From assembly GCF_010501105.1 (NCBI RefSeq), contig NZ_QVMQ01000005.1, positions 1-64,000 of the forward strand: 64,000 nt of DNA, given 5' to 3'. Source of the stretch: Dysgonomonas sp. 511 (GTDB lineage Bacteria; Bacteroidota; Bacteroidia; Bacteroidales; Dysgonomonadaceae). Shown piece after piece: positions 54,758 to 64,000 of this stretch (position 1 is the first letter of the stretch; each line of letters begins with the position of its first letter). Position numbers and translations under genes: made by a program. The notes beneath the pieces are model-generated. The model saw only the letters and a program-made list of their open reading frames with translations. It searched no databases and was not told where the DNA came from.

Positions 54758-56377
54758 ATGATCATGAAAAAAAATATGATATACAGGAAATATAGCCTTA
54801 TATTGATGACGGCTATATGCATGATGCTGATTTCTGGATGTACTGACAACTTTGATGATATAAACCGTCCCCGTACTCCATCCGAAGAAGAGGCTAAAGG
54901 AGATTTCTTTTACATAGGAGTGCATTACAAGGCTCTGCAAAACGGGGTAATCTTGTCGCCGGCCAACCGTTATCAATATGACGAAAACCTTTCGGGGCAG
55001 CCATATGCGCGTTATCTTACAATAACAAAGGATAACTGGAATATGACAAACTTCGGTGTATTTAATGCATCGAATCAATTCCTCAACAATTTGTTCAACT
55101 TTCATATGACCGACGTCTACGTACCTTGGTTCGAGCTGAAACGGTTGTTGACTGTAGAAGACGATAAAGAAAACCATTATTCATGGGCATGGGCCGAATT
55201 GCTACGCGTGGCCGCAGTGCACCGTATCACAGATATCTATGGCCCTATTCCATATAGCAAGGTGAAAGATAATACCGGCTCGCTACAAGTGGCTTACGAT
55301 AGCCAGGAGGATGTGTACAAAGGTTTGTTCGAAGACTTGGACAAAGCGATAGAAATCCTGACCGAATATGTACAGTCGGGAGCAGCTTCGCAAGTATCAG
55401 CATTCAAGGAATACGATATGGTATATGGCGGAGATTTTTCTAAATGGCTCAAATTTGCCAATTCGCTCAAGTTGCGGATGGCCTTGCGTATATCTTATGC
55501 CGACAAGGCTAATTCTATAAAATATGCAAGAGAAGCCCTGACAAATCCCGGAGGCATCATTACATCGAATGATGAGAATGCACAACTTAGCGTTTTCCCT
55601 AATCCCCTTTTCACTATGTGGGGAGCCTACGCCGATACTCGTGCCTGTGCCGAAATAATGGCATATATGAAAGGATACGAAGACCCTCGCCTGAAATTAT
55701 ATTTCCAAAAGGCTACCAGTAAAGACGATTATCTGGGGATGCGTCTGGGTATTGCTATCTCCAATCATACTTGGGCTACAGGTTTTTCGGCTCCGCTAGT
55801 AGGAGAGACAGATCCTCTGCTATGGATGAGTGCTGCCGAAATTGCCTTCATCAAGGCCGAAGGCAAAGCTATATGGAAGTGGGATTTTGTGACGGAATCG
55901 ACCGAAGAGTTATACAACCAAGGGATAAAACTTTCGTTTGCACAATGGGGAGCCAAAGAAACTGAAGCAACCGCTTACCTGAACGATATCACCAAAACTC
56001 CTGCTGCATTCAATGACGATGGCAATGCCGCATTATCGCCAAGCTCGATAACTATAAAATGGAATGAATCTGCATCTGACGAAATCAAGCAGGAACGCAT
56101 CCTTACACAGAAATGGATAGCCCTTTTCCCTCTTGGAAATGAAGCTTGGTCAGAAAATCGCCGGACAGGATATCCGCGCTTTTTCCCCACTGTAGTAAGT
56201 CACAATCCCGATGGTATGTTGAGAATACGCGGAGCTTCGCGCATACCGTATGCACCACAAGAGGCTTTGGACAACCTGAAGAATTATACCAACGCTCTTC
56301 TACTATTAGGCAGCGGCAAAGATGATTATGGAACAAGGCTTTGGTGGGATAAAAAACCGAATAAACCTAATTTTTAG
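54758..56377 (+). CDS. SusD-like glycan-binding lipoprotein (SusD_2 type)
   Basis: This 539-residue lipoprotein (MLISGC, Cys28 from the first ATG) begins TDNFDDINRPR, a pattern common in the SusD-and-RagB/SusD_2 branch. TPR-like helices (SWAWAELLRVAAVHRITDIYGPIPYSKV) and PLLWMSAAEIAFIKAEGKAIWKW are typical. ATG at 54764 is an alternative start that gives a more basic signal start. It lies 12 bp after susC and forms the lid of the transporter. It differs from the classical SusD at 6910, in line with a different substrate. Confidence 0.9.
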   Translation: MIMKKNMIYRKYSLILMTAICMMLISGCTDNFDDINRPRTPSEEEAKGDFFYIGVHYKALQNGVILSPANRYQYDENLSGQPYARYLTITKDNWNMTNFGVFNASNQFLNNLFNFHMTDVYVPWFELKRLLTVEDDKENHYSWAWAELLRVAAVHRITDIYGPIPYSKVKDNTGSLQVAYDSQEDVYKGLFEDLDKAIEILTEYVQSGAASQVSAFKEYDMVYGGDFSKWLKFANSLKLRMALRISYADKANSIKYAREALTNPGGIITSNDENAQLSVFPNPLFTMWGAYADTRACAEIMAYMKGYEDPRLKLYFQKATSKDDYLGMRLGIAISNHTWATGFSAPLVGETDPLLWMSAAEIAFIKAEGKAIWKWDFVTESTEELYNQGIKLSFAQWGAKETEATAYLNDITKTPAAFNDDGNAALSPSSITIKWNESASDEIKQERILTQKWIALFPLGNEAWSENRRTGYPRFFPTVVSHNPDGMLRIRGASRIPYAPQEALDNLKNYTNALLLLGSGKDDYGTRLWWDKKPNKPNF

Positions 56378-56399
56378 ACTTTAAAAAACGGACAGAAAT

Positions 56400-57548
56400 A
56401 TGAAAACATCAATAATAAATTATAGAAGAATCATAGGCCGTTTGGTTTTGCCATTACTGGTTGCTGTGGTGATATTCAGTTCTTGTGACGACTGGACAGA
56501 AACAGACTCTATATACGAACCCGACCAAATAGAATTGGGGGCAGGAAAAGACGAAGCATATTATAAAAAACTAAGGATGTGGAAAGCTACATCTAAAGAC
56601 AGGTCTATTTCTTTCGGCTGGTATGGTGGCTGGACGGGAATTGGCACCTATTTGGTCAACTCATTGTCGGGATTGCCAGACAGTATAGACTTAGTCTCTA
56701 TCTGGGGTGATTGGAAAACAGTGAACGACGCTAAAAGAAGAGACCTTGAGTATGTGCAGAGAGTAAAAGGAACGAAAGTTACTGCTACACTTTTCACACA
56801 AAGAGTAGGTCAAGGCATGACACCGGCAGACGTAGAAGATGAAAAAGCATACTGGGGCTGGGATCCCAGCGCTACCGCGTTAGGCGCTGAACCCAACGAA
56901 GAACAGATAGCTGCCATACGCAAGTATGCCAACGCTGTGGTAGACACAGTTCTCTCTCGCGGATATGATGGGCTGGATATAGACTTTGAAGGTTCTGGAG
57001 ACCTGATGAGCGGACAATACCGGTGGAAAGTGTTTATTGAGGAAATAGGCAAGCGCTTAGGACCAAAATCGGGAACTGGTAAATTGTTGATCCTCGACTA
57101 TTTTACAGACTATATGGGTAGTGCCGTAGCTAAAGATCTGGCTCCTTATTTCAACTATTTTCTAGTTCAGGCATACGCATGGCAGGTAGGTACTACCTAT
57201 ACTGTGTTGAACAGCCGGGCGACTACTATTGTCTCCAGATATGCCGGAACTGGAGAAGGACAATTAAGTGCAGAAGAAGTGTTGAAAAGATTTCTTGTTA
57301 ACGACAGCTTCGAACATGCATCGACTCTTGCCACTGGGGGATTACCTTTCACTCAGGAGGATGGGACAACAGCCCCATCGTATTCGGCAATGGCAGCATG
57401 GCAACCTCTTGTCAATGGCAAACGGTATGCCAAAGGTGGTTGTGGTGTATATCATATAGAATATGGGTATAGTGCATCGGGAGAGAACGGTTTTTATCCA
57501 TATACACGAAAGACTATACAGATTATGAATCCGGCAGGAATTGAATAA
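56400..57548 (+). CDS. GH18 endo-beta-N-acetylglucosaminidase (EndoF/EndoH-like), lipoprotein
   Basis: This 382-residue surface lipoprotein (FSSC, Cys29, then DDWTETD) has the GH18 motif DGLDIDFE at 190-197, with Glu197 as catalytic acid and Asp193/Asp195 supporting. ISFGWYGGWTG (70-80) and the absence of chitin-binding domains resemble endo-acting N-glycan enzymes of Bacteroides. It should cut between the two core GlcNAc residues of high-mannose N-glycans, releasing Man5-9GlcNAc for SusCD. The locus layout (ECF sigma, FecR, SusC, SusD, GH18, surface binding proteins) matches such a system. Chitinase activity is less likely but not excluded. Confidence 0.88.
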   Translation: MKTSIINYRRIIGRLVLPLLVAVVIFSSCDDWTETDSIYEPDQIELGAGKDEAYYKKLRMWKATSKDRSISFGWYGGWTGIGTYLVNSLSGLPDSIDLVSIWGDWKTVNDAKRRDLEYVQRVKGTKVTATLFTQRVGQGMTPADVEDEKAYWGWDPSATALGAEPNEEQIAAIRKYANAVVDTVLSRGYDGLDIDFEGSGDLMSGQYRWKVFIEEIGKRLGPKSGTGKLLILDYFTDYMGSAVAKDLAPYFNYFLVQAYAWQVGTTYTVLNSRATTIVSRYAGTGEGQLSAEEVLKRFLVNDSFEHASTLATGGLPFTQEDGTTAPSYSAMAAWQPLVNGKRYAKGGCGVYHIEYGYSASGENGFYPYTRKTIQIMNPAGIE

Positions 57549-57574
57549 GTATGAACCTCATTAAAAGTTGTAAT

Positions 57575-58783
57575 ATGAAAAGATTAATCAACCCGAAAAA
57601 TATAATCCTTATACTTACATTTGTCTTTGCATGGGGATGTGGCGACGATGCTGAAAATAATGCAGTCGAGGATAATGTAGCATATATAAAGGATGCATAT
57701 ATGAAAAAATATGCCGAGCTCTATGTTGGGAACGAGGACGCTACTATTTTGGCAATCCCTGTGAGCATGACTCATGTGGACGAGGAGAAAGAAGTAAAGA
57801 TGAATATCGACTTCTCTACTGAGGTATTGGATGCATACAACAAGAAATATAACAAAAACTATGTTATGTATCCAGCCGAAAGGAGAAAGTTTTTGTCGAA
57901 GGAAGTTGTAATAAAGAAAGGAGCAGCTGCATCATCGGCACAACTGGAAATCAGCCCTTTTACCCAAGATCTGAAAGACTCGGGAGATACCTATGCCATT
58001 CCGGTAACTATAGCAAAGGTTGACGGCGCCGGTATAATGAAAGGCTCTGAATCGTTTATTTATATACTTCGCGAAATTCCTATTGCCACCACAGGCTCGG
58101 TAAAGAGCGGAGCCAATTATATACGTTTCGCAATGCCGCAGGAGGAATATTTCGAATTTACTGCGTTAACGGCTGAATTCTTGTTTAACATAGAAACATT
58201 CTCTAAGACTAATAATCATGTGATGTTTTATAATAACGTAACCAGTAGTGCCAACAAAAATGAAGGAAGTATATTCACCCGTTTAGAAAATGGTTCGTTA
58301 GGTATCGACAATACATATTTTGAGTTTAGTATTGGTGATAATGTATTTGTAACAGGAACTCCTAACGGCGGAAAATTCGAAGTCGGGAAATGGTACCATA
58401 TTGCATGCGTGTATGCCAGCAAGAAAATTTACCTGTATATAAATGGCAATCTGGCTGCTAAAAAAGATGTACCTAGATCATCATTCAAGTTGCACACAGA
58501 AGTAGCTACCAAGTGGGGTGGATTTAATTTTGGCGGTGGAGGCATTGGCCTTACCAAAGTTGCCGAAGTAAGACTGTGGAATGTAGAGCGGACTCAGGAA
58601 CAAATAAAGGAAAATATGTACAAGGTAAACCCTAAGACAGACGGACTTCTGGGATATTGGAAAATAAACGAAGGTTCGGGTTATGAGCTTACCGATGCTA
58701 CCGGCAATAGTCCTGAAAAGGCCTATCCTAATACGAAGGAGGAGCCGCAATGGTACACAAATCAACAGCTCAATGTGGAATAA
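57575..58783 (+). CDS. DUF1735 plus LamG-type lipoprotein, probable surface glycan-binding protein
   Basis: I place the start at 57575 (402 residues, MKRLINPKNIILILTFVFAW) because it gives a lipoprotein signal with Cys22 (GCGDD); an ATG at 57551 would add 8 residues. Residues about 40-170 look like a DUF1735 (BT_3987-like N-terminal) domain, with AILAIPVSMT and QLEISPF. The C-terminal 210 residues are a LamG/concanavalin-type domain (FTALTAEFLFNIETF, WYHIACVYASKKIYLYINGN, KVAEVRLWNVERTQEQIKEN, GLLGYWKINEG). No catalytic motif is seen. It lies 26 bp after the GH18 gene and likely binds the glycoprotein substrate. Confidence 0.8.
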   Translation: MKRLINPKNIILILTFVFAWGCGDDAENNAVEDNVAYIKDAYMKKYAELYVGNEDATILAIPVSMTHVDEEKEVKMNIDFSTEVLDAYNKKYNKNYVMYPAERRKFLSKEVVIKKGAAASSAQLEISPFTQDLKDSGDTYAIPVTIAKVDGAGIMKGSESFIYILREIPIATTGSVKSGANYIRFAMPQEEYFEFTALTAEFLFNIETFSKTNNHVMFYNNVTSSANKNEGSIFTRLENGSLGIDNTYFEFSIGDNVFVTGTPNGGKFEVGKWYHIACVYASKKIYLYINGNLAAKKDVPRSSFKLHTEVATKWGGFNFGGGGIGLTKVAEVRLWNVERTQEQIKENMYKVNPKTDGLLGYWKINEGSGYELTDATGNSPEKAYPNTKEEPQWYTNQQLNVE

Positions 58784-58849
58784 ACCAAATATTTAGCAGG
58801 AAGATTATGGATGTATTTTCCATTAATCTTCCTGTAATAAACCAAATAT
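58779..58849 (+). other. Hairpin flanked by 14-bp direct repeats
   Basis: CAGGAAGATTA-TGGA (from 58797) and TCCATTAATCTTCCTG (to 58834) form a long stem with a one-base bulge. It is flanked by exact copies of AATAAACCAAATAT at 58779-58792 and 58836-58849, the first overlapping the stop codon of the upstream gene. It may be a partial terminator or a tiny insertion with target duplication. Confidence 0.5.
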
Positions 58850-58865
58850 GAAAAACATTTGAAGT

Positions 58866-59924
58866 ATGAAAAAAATTATTATAGGATTTGTTTTCTGCTT
58901 GTCTTTCTTCCTTGTTAGTTGCTCCGACGACGATAACAACGAAAGCACAAACGTAGAATCTATAAAGATACTGGAAACTGTGAATGATACTATTTACCTG
59001 TTTAACGGAGATGAGTATCGGATAAAATTGCAGACTGTTCCGGCTAATAGCGAGGTGAAATTTTATAGTACTAATCCTGTATCTTTCAGGGTTAACCAGA
59101 ATACCGGACTTATAATGACTACAGCCGGAGGTGTGGGCACAGTTATTGCCTTTGCTCCCAATGGCGATGGATGGACAAAAGCTATAACTACCGTTTTTGT
59201 GACAGAATATGTTGAAAAGATTTCGGTCAAGGCAGGCAAGGAAACGCGTATCCTGGCCACAAATGGCTCTGCTACCTTGTCGAGTGATTTTGTTGTTTCG
59301 CGATTTACAGCCACAAACAAGAAGGTGACTTACAGTTCGTCAGACCCTGATATTGTGAGTGTTGATGCAAATTCCGGGCTTATCCGTTATGTATCCAGAG
59401 GGATAGCCGAAATAACAGCAAAGGCTGAAGACGAAGGAGGTGTTGTCTCCGATCCTATAACTGTTTATTCGGGTTATAAATACGTTGAGGTATCGAGAAC
59501 TACCAACGGAGCGGTAGGTACTGCATCCGAGACTGCATCCGGCTACACTATAACGAGAGCTCACGATGGCAATACTACTAACAGTGCTAGCTATTGCTGG
59601 AGAACGACCGGGCTAAATTCCCCTGAATGGCTAATGATAGACCTCAAATCCAAAAAGGATCTTAGCCAGCTATATTTCAAGAAAGGCTATAATACCAAAA
59701 CGATGGAAGTTTACTATCATCCTTCAGACGAGGACGGAATAACCGGCAACAGCGAAGGCTTTGTGCAGTTCTACTCTTATGTGTTCGCCAATTCATCATG
59801 GGCGACTGTTACTTACGACATATTCCCCGAAGTTATAAGTACGCGTTATGTGCTCATGCGTTTCCCTGATACCTACAACACGTATGTAGCCATGAACGAA
59901 GTAAAATTCTCGGTAGTAGAATAA
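58866..59924 (+). CDS. Lipoprotein with Ig-like domains and C-terminal F5/8 type C-like domain
   Basis: This 352-residue lipoprotein (LVSC, Cys19, then SDDDNNE, fitting surface export) has two Ig-like (Big_2-type) domains: about 30-110, with VKFYSTNPVSFRVNQNTGLI, and about 115-205, with VTYSSSDPDIVSVDANSGLI. The C-terminal part (CWRTTGLNSPEWLMIDLKSK, YFKKGYNTKTMEVYY) resembles a discoidin/F5-8C carbohydrate-binding domain. It is the last gene of the N-glycan locus and probably a surface glycan-binding protein. No enzyme motif. Confidence 0.78.
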   Translation: MKKIIIGFVFCLSFFLVSCSDDDNNESTNVESIKILETVNDTIYLFNGDEYRIKLQTVPANSEVKFYSTNPVSFRVNQNTGLIMTTAGGVGTVIAFAPNGDGWTKAITTVFVTEYVEKISVKAGKETRILATNGSATLSSDFVVSRFTATNKKVTYSSSDPDIVSVDANSGLIRYVSRGIAEITAKAEDEGGVVSDPITVYSGYKYVEVSRTTNGAVGTASETASGYTITRAHDGNTTNSASYCWRTTGLNSPEWLMIDLKSKKDLSQLYFKKGYNTKTMEVYYHPSDEDGITGNSEGFVQFYSYVFANSSWATVTYDIFPEVISTRYVLMRFPDTYNTYVAMNEVKFSVVE

Positions 59925-59982
59925 TATGAACATCTGCAAGACGGATGTGTACCCAATACAATGATATAGTTCTATAATGAAG

Positions 59983-60021
59983 AAGAAGGTGTCCCCAAAA
60001 GTAAGTTAAGGACACCTTCTT
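59983..60021. terminator. Probable bidirectional terminator between converging genes
   Basis: AAGAAGGTGTCC (59983-59994) and GGACACCTTCTT (60010-60021) form a perfect 12-bp stem with a 15-nt loop, followed by a T-rich stretch. It lies between the end of the N-glycan locus and the converging activase gene. Confidence 0.75.
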
Positions 60022-60054
60022 GCTATTTTATATTATATATGCACTTCTTTTCGT

Positions 60055-63000
60055 TTATATCATAAAATGCAAACGGTTTTGCAGGTTCACCTCAGCAATG
60101 CCGCCGTCGATATCCAGATACAGGATATTCATATTCGGGTAAATCTCTTTCATCCGTTTCTCCACCCCTTTGGCCACAATATGGTTGGCGATGCATCCGA
60201 ATGGTTGCAGGCAAACCACCTTGTCTACACCCTTACGGGCATAGTGGGCTATCTCTCCGGGGATAAGCCAGCCTTCGCCAAACTGGTTCGACAGGTTCAG
60301 CACTTCCGATGCCGCTTCTGCTTTGGCAAAGATAGATTCCGAAGCTTCGTAGAACTTAAAATTGCTGAGTATCTTTTCGGCTTTCCTCACTTTACCGTTG
60401 ATATATTTCCAGATAAGTGGTTTCAGGCTTTTGAAGAAAATACTCTCTTCGCTTATACCGATCTCTACGTTTACCTTGCTGTTTACAAAGAATTGCAGCA
60501 GGAAGTCGAGCAAAGGAGGGGTAGATACCTCCACATTCTTCGAGCGCAGCCACTCCGAGATATTTGCCTGTGCATAGTTGTTGTACTTCACAAATATTTC
60601 GCCGATAAGCCCCACCTTCGAGAATTTGCGGTCGTAGATAGGCACATCGTTAAAGTCTTTCACAGCCTCGTTCAGCAGACGGAACATCGTTCTCACATCT
60701 TTCGCCCTCAGGGCATCTATACCACGTTCGATATAGAAATCGAACACGGCCTGCGATGCTCCTGCTTTCTTTTCGCGCACCGATATGGCACTGTGCATCT
60801 GTTGCAGCCCATCGCCATAAAGAACGAGAGGAATGGCCAGTTTTGCTATTTTCTTCCATTCGAGCGAAAATTCACTTTCGCCGTTCTGGTACGTTTCGCC
60901 CGAACTAAGGGCTATGACAGGGATATCGTTGAACCCTGCATTCTGCAATCCGGTTTTTATCTGTGCTATGTAGTTTGTCGCACGGCATTGCCCTCCCGTC
61001 TGGGTAATGGCAAGCACAATATCTTTCACATCGTAGTTGCCCGATTGCAATGTTGCTATAATATCTCCTAAAACCAACGTAGACGGATAGCACACCTCAT
61101 TGTTCCCGTACATCAGTCCGAGGTCGGCCGACAGCTTGTTCGATTTCGGCAGGTTTTCCACCTTCAGCCCCAGCAGGTCGCCAAGGGCAGGGGCAAACGG
61201 AGAAATGAAGTCGCAAAGCCAAGGCACAAGTATTGTTTTCCGACTGTCTTTTGCTTTCTTATATGGTACAGAGTATCCTTCGTATGAAGTAGCTTTATTT
61301 ACTTCTACCGATTTAACAGCTTTGAGCGATTCCACCAACGAACGCAAACGCAGGCGGATACTGCCCGGACTGGCTATTTCGTCGATACGCAATACGGTAA
61401 TATTCTTGCCTACAGCCTTTAATATATCGCGGGTTTCGTCCATAAAGAAGGAATCGGGTCCGCAACCAAACGAATTGAGTTGTATCAACTGTACATTTTG
61501 CGGCAGCTTGGCTACTTCCATTGCGGCTTGTACCACACGGTTGGGGTACGACCATTGCGAAACGATATTCAACCGGGTAAACCCGTGGCTCTCCGGCTTG
61601 CGGAATACATCGTCCGTCAATACCTTGACGCCCAGATCGGATAATATCTGCCCCACTTTCTGGTGGATAAGCGGGTCGGTGTGGTAAGGACGGCCGGCAA
61701 CGACGAATACAAATTCGCCGCTCGCGATGGCATCGTCCAGTATTTCTTTCTGGAATCCGTATAAATCCCGTTTCAGGTTATCTCTTGTAGCCAATGCTTT
61801 TTGGAAAGCTTTTTCAAAAGTGCTTTTAGAAACTCCGAGTTCCGACAGGTAATTGAAGCATCCTTTTGCCAGTGCCTTATCGGTGCTGAATGTGATGACC
61901 GGTGCATCGAACGGAATGCCGTGCCTTCCCATCGGGTCTATCGAGCTTCTTATCACATCGGGATAACCGCTGACTACAGGGCAGTTGAACGAGTTGGACG
62001 CCTGCCCAAACTCTTTTTCTTCCTTCACTACCAGCGGATAGAATATCCGGTCTACCTTCTGGTCTATCAAGGCTAATATATGCCCGTGTACCAGCTTGGC
62101 AGGGAAACAGATATTGTCGGACATCACCCCTCCCACACCTTTCTGATAAAGCGGGAAGGTAGATTCGGGCGACAGGCGTACATTGAACCCGCATTCGGAT
62201 AGCAATGTGTGCCAGAAAGGGTAGTTGTCGAACATATTCAGCACACGCGGTATGCCGATGGTACGCCCTTTCTCTATGTTTTCGGCTTTCACAGGATGGT
62301 CGAACAGTATTTGGTTTTTCCTGTCGAAAGCATTATAGCCTTCTTTGCGGTCGGCACTCTTGTTGAAGAATACCTTTTCGCACTTATTGCCGGCGTAACT
62401 GATATTGCCGTTGCTGAACTTGAAGCGAAGCACCGAGCAAAGGTTTGTACACCCTTTGCAGGTCAACTCGCGCGAATCTATTGAGGATACATCAAACAGG
62501 GCTTTTTCGCCTGCAAATGTCGTTTCTTCGTTGGTCTTCTGCCACAGGCGTTGCGCGTATAAGGCAGCACCAAGCGCACCCATCAGTTCGGGATGGTCGG
62601 TCGAACTAACCGATTTGCCCGACAGCATTTCCAGTGCGCGGTAAACAGAATCGTTGCGGAATGTACCTCCCTGCACCACGATGTTGTCGCCCAACAGGTT
62701 GAGGTTAGATATCTTAAGTACTTTGAAAAGGCAGTTCTTCACAACTGAGTAAGCCAGCCCCGCTGCAATGTCGTCATTGCCTGCATTTTCGCGAAGCGAT
62801 TGCTTTACCTTCGAGTTCATAAAGACAGTGCAGCGCGAACCCAGGTCGCTCGGATATTTGGCAAGGCAGGCAGCCCGTGAAAATTCCGACAGTTCCATGT
62901 TCATGGTAGAAGCAAAGTTTTGCAGGAATGAGCCGCAACCAGCCGAACAAGCCTCGTTCAACTCTATATTCGATATCAGCCCGTTGCTGATAAAGATGGA

Positions 63001-64000
63001 CTTGATATCCTGCCCTCCGATGTCGAGGATAAAGGACACATTCGGGTCTACATATTGTGCCCCCGACAGGTGGGCGATGGTTTCCACAATGCCGTGATCG
63101 AGTCCCAGAGCCGATTTCATAAGGTCTTCGCCGTAGCCTGTTGCTGCCGATGAAAGGAATTTTACGGTAACACCTTTTTCTTCGGCTTCTTTGTAGAAAG
63201 CAGCTAGTCCTTCCATCGCTTTTTTGAGCGGATTGCCTTCGTTGTTGCCATAGAATTTATAGATAATATTGGCATCGGAGTCCATTATCACAATCTTGGA
63301 AGTAGTAGAACCTGAGTCGATACCCAGAAAGCATTCTACTTGTTTTTCCTCTCCCAGTTGTTTGAATTTAAGGGCTTTTATATGGCGATTTTCATTCCAT
63401 TCCCTGTATTGCTCTTCGCTATGGAAAAGCGGTTCGAGTGCATCGGTATGGTTCGATGTGGTTGTCTCTTCCAGCTTGCCGATCAGCACTTGCAAATCGA
63501 GTTCCCCGTTCTTCTCATCCTGATATAAGGCTGCACCCCATGCAGGGAAATATTCGCCGTTTTCGGGTACGATGATGTCCGAATCCTGTATTTTGAGTAC
63601 CTCGCGGAAAGCATTGCGCAAGGCAGGTATAAACGTCAAAGGGCCACCTATGCAAATCACTTTGGGTATTACATCGCACCCGCGCGCCAGTGTGGTCACC
63701 GATTGCAGGGCTACGGCATGTAGGATGGATGCGGATATGTCGGCAACGGGAATATTGCGGCTGATAAGGTTTTGCACGTCTGTTTTGGCAAAAACCCCGC
63801 AGCGCGAAGCTATAGGCAATATCTTATCGAAGCCCAACGCTTTTTCGCCCAGTTCTTCGATAGGGATATTCATCAGGCTTGCCATCTGGTCGATAAATGC
63901 ACCTGTACCTCCTGCACAACTTCCGTTCATGCGGATGTCGGGGTGACGCCCTTCGCTGAAAAATACCATCTTGGCATCTTCGCCCCCTAGGTCGATAAGG
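60055..64000 (-). CDS. 2-hydroxyacyl-CoA dehydratase activase-type ATPase, large fusion protein (5' end outside window)
   Basis: The reading frame stays open to the right edge, so the start lies beyond 64000; the first visible residues, LIDLGGEDAKMVFF, are internal to the first BadF/BcrA-type ATPase domain. CAGGTGAF marks its [4Fe-4S] Cys region. A second ATPase domain begins ECFLGIDSGSTTSKIVIMDS and has its own CSAGCGSF Cys. A DUF2229-type region follows (IGIPRVLNMFDNYPFWHTLL), then a region resembling dehydratase subunits (VFVVAGRPYHTDPLIHQKVG, LNSFGCGPDSFF). Activases of this type use ATP to inject an electron into radical dehydratases. Over 1300 residues are visible. The partner is not in view and the true substrate is unknown. 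Confidence 0.88.
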   Translation of the reverse strand, partial: LIDLGGEDAKMVFFSEGRHPDIRMNGSCAGGTGAFIDQMASLMNIPIEELGEKALGFDKILPIASRCGVFAKTDVQNLISRNIPVADISASILHAVALQSVTTLARGCDVIPKVICIGGPLTFIPALRNAFREVLKIQDSDIIVPENGEYFPAWGAALYQDEKNGELDLQVLIGKLEETTTSNHTDALEPLFHSEEQYREWNENRHIKALKFKQLGEEKQVECFLGIDSGSTTSKIVIMDSDANIIYKFYGNNEGNPLKKAMEGLAAFYKEAEEKGVTVKFLSSAATGYGEDLMKSALGLDHGIVETIAHLSGAQYVDPNVSFILDIGGQDIKSIFISNGLISNIELNEACSAGCGSFLQNFASTMNMELSEFSRAACLAKYPSDLGSRCTVFMNSKVKQSLRENAGNDDIAAGLAYSVVKNCLFKVLKISNLNLLGDNIVVQGGTFRNDSVYRALEMLSGKSVSSTDHPELMGALGAALYAQRLWQKTNEETTFAGEKALFDVSSIDSRELTCKGCTNLCSVLRFKFSNGNISYAGNKCEKVFFNKSADRKEGYNAFDRKNQILFDHPVKAENIEKGRTIGIPRVLNMFDNYPFWHTLLSECGFNVRLSPESTFPLYQKGVGGVMSDNICFPAKLVHGHILALIDQKVDRIFYPLVVKEEKEFGQASNSFNCPVVSGYPDVIRSSIDPMGRHGIPFDAPVITFSTDKALAKGCFNYLSELGVSKSTFEKAFQKALATRDNLKRDLYGFQKEILDDAIASGEFVFVVAGRPYHTDPLIHQKVGQILSDLGVKVLTDDVFRKPESHGFTRLNIVSQWSYPNRVVQAAMEVAKLPQNVQLIQLNSFGCGPDSFFMDETRDILKAVGKNITVLRIDEIASPGSIRLRLRSLVESLKAVKSVEVNKATSYEGYSVPYKKAKDSRKTILVPWLCDFISPFAPALGDLLGLKVENLPKSNKLSADLGLMYGNNEVCYPSTLVLGDIIATLQSGNYDVKDIVLAITQTGGQCRATNYIAQIKTGLQNAGFNDIPVIALSSGETYQNGESEFSLEWKKIAKLAIPLVLYGDGLQQMHSAISVREKKAGASQAVFDFYIERGIDALRAKDVRTMFRLLNEAVKDFNDVPIYDRKFSKVGLIGEIFVKYNNYAQANISEWLRSKNVEVSTPPLLDFLLQFFVNSKVNVEIGISEESIFFKSLKPLIWKYINGKVRKAEKILSNFKFYEASESIFAKAEAASEVLNLSNQFGEGWLIPGEIAHYARKGVDKVVCLQPFGCIANHIVAKGVEKRMKEIYPNMNILYLDIDGGIAEVNLQNRLHFMI

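Overview
The window looks like a chromosome segment of a Bacteroidota bacterium, order Bacteroidales; a Dysgonomonas-like genus is possible but not shown. The reasons are paired SusC/SusD genes, a hybrid two-component regulator, an ECF sigma/FecR pair joined to an STN-type SusC, many lipoproteins with a Cys after a short signal, and promoter elements of the TAnnTTTG type. I saw no rRNA, tRNA, CRISPR array or transposase.

Layout. 1-1061 holds no gene: a G+C-rich structured tract, then a long dispersed repeat (R2) with a small palindromic element (R1) inserted in it. 1062-3673 is a two-gene pectin de-esterification unit (CE8 methylesterase, SGNH acetylesterase). 3714-23063 (minus strand) is a large alpha-mannan utilisation locus. 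In transcription order it carries GH92, GH125, a second GH92 with Gln at the usual catalytic-acid position, an Ig/LamG lipoprotein, a SusE-like protein, GH76, SusC, SusD, a second Ig/LamG lipoprotein and GH130. Its likely regulator, a hybrid two-component system, is at 23227-27273, and a divergent GH76 plus a phosphatase/nuclease-fold protein follow at 27539-29691. Three intergenic regions share the same direct-repeat operator, 21 bp period, at a fixed distance from a TAnnTTTG element.

29961-37180 holds a Gfo/Idh/MocA oxidoreductase, then an exported cluster: DoxX, two signal-bearing Gfo/Idh/MocA proteins, a DUF1080 lipoprotein and a sugar isomerase/epimerase lipoprotein. This set fits glycoside cleavage through 3-keto intermediates. 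An ApbE flavin transferase without a signal peptide and the tatA-tatC pair follow. 39731-48427 is mainly housekeeping: zinc metallopeptidase, Ca2+ P-type ATPase, ispG, a small membrane protein, a DivIC-like protein, xerD and a DUF3332 lipoprotein. 48500-49258 is unrecognised.

49668-59924 is a second glycan locus with ECF sigma, FecR anti-sigma, STN-SusC, SusD, a GH18 endo-beta-N-acetylglucosaminidase, a DUF1735/LamG lipoprotein and a discoidin-like lipoprotein. It resembles high-mannose N-glycan loci of Bacteroides. It has no exo-mannosidase of its own, so the GH92/GH125 enzymes of the first locus could finish its products. 60055-64000 is the 3' part of a large 2-hydroxyacyl-CoA dehydratase activase-type gene that runs off the right edge.

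Three families of small non-coding repeats (R1, R2, R3) sit between genes. R2 copies flank gene blocks in inverted orientation.
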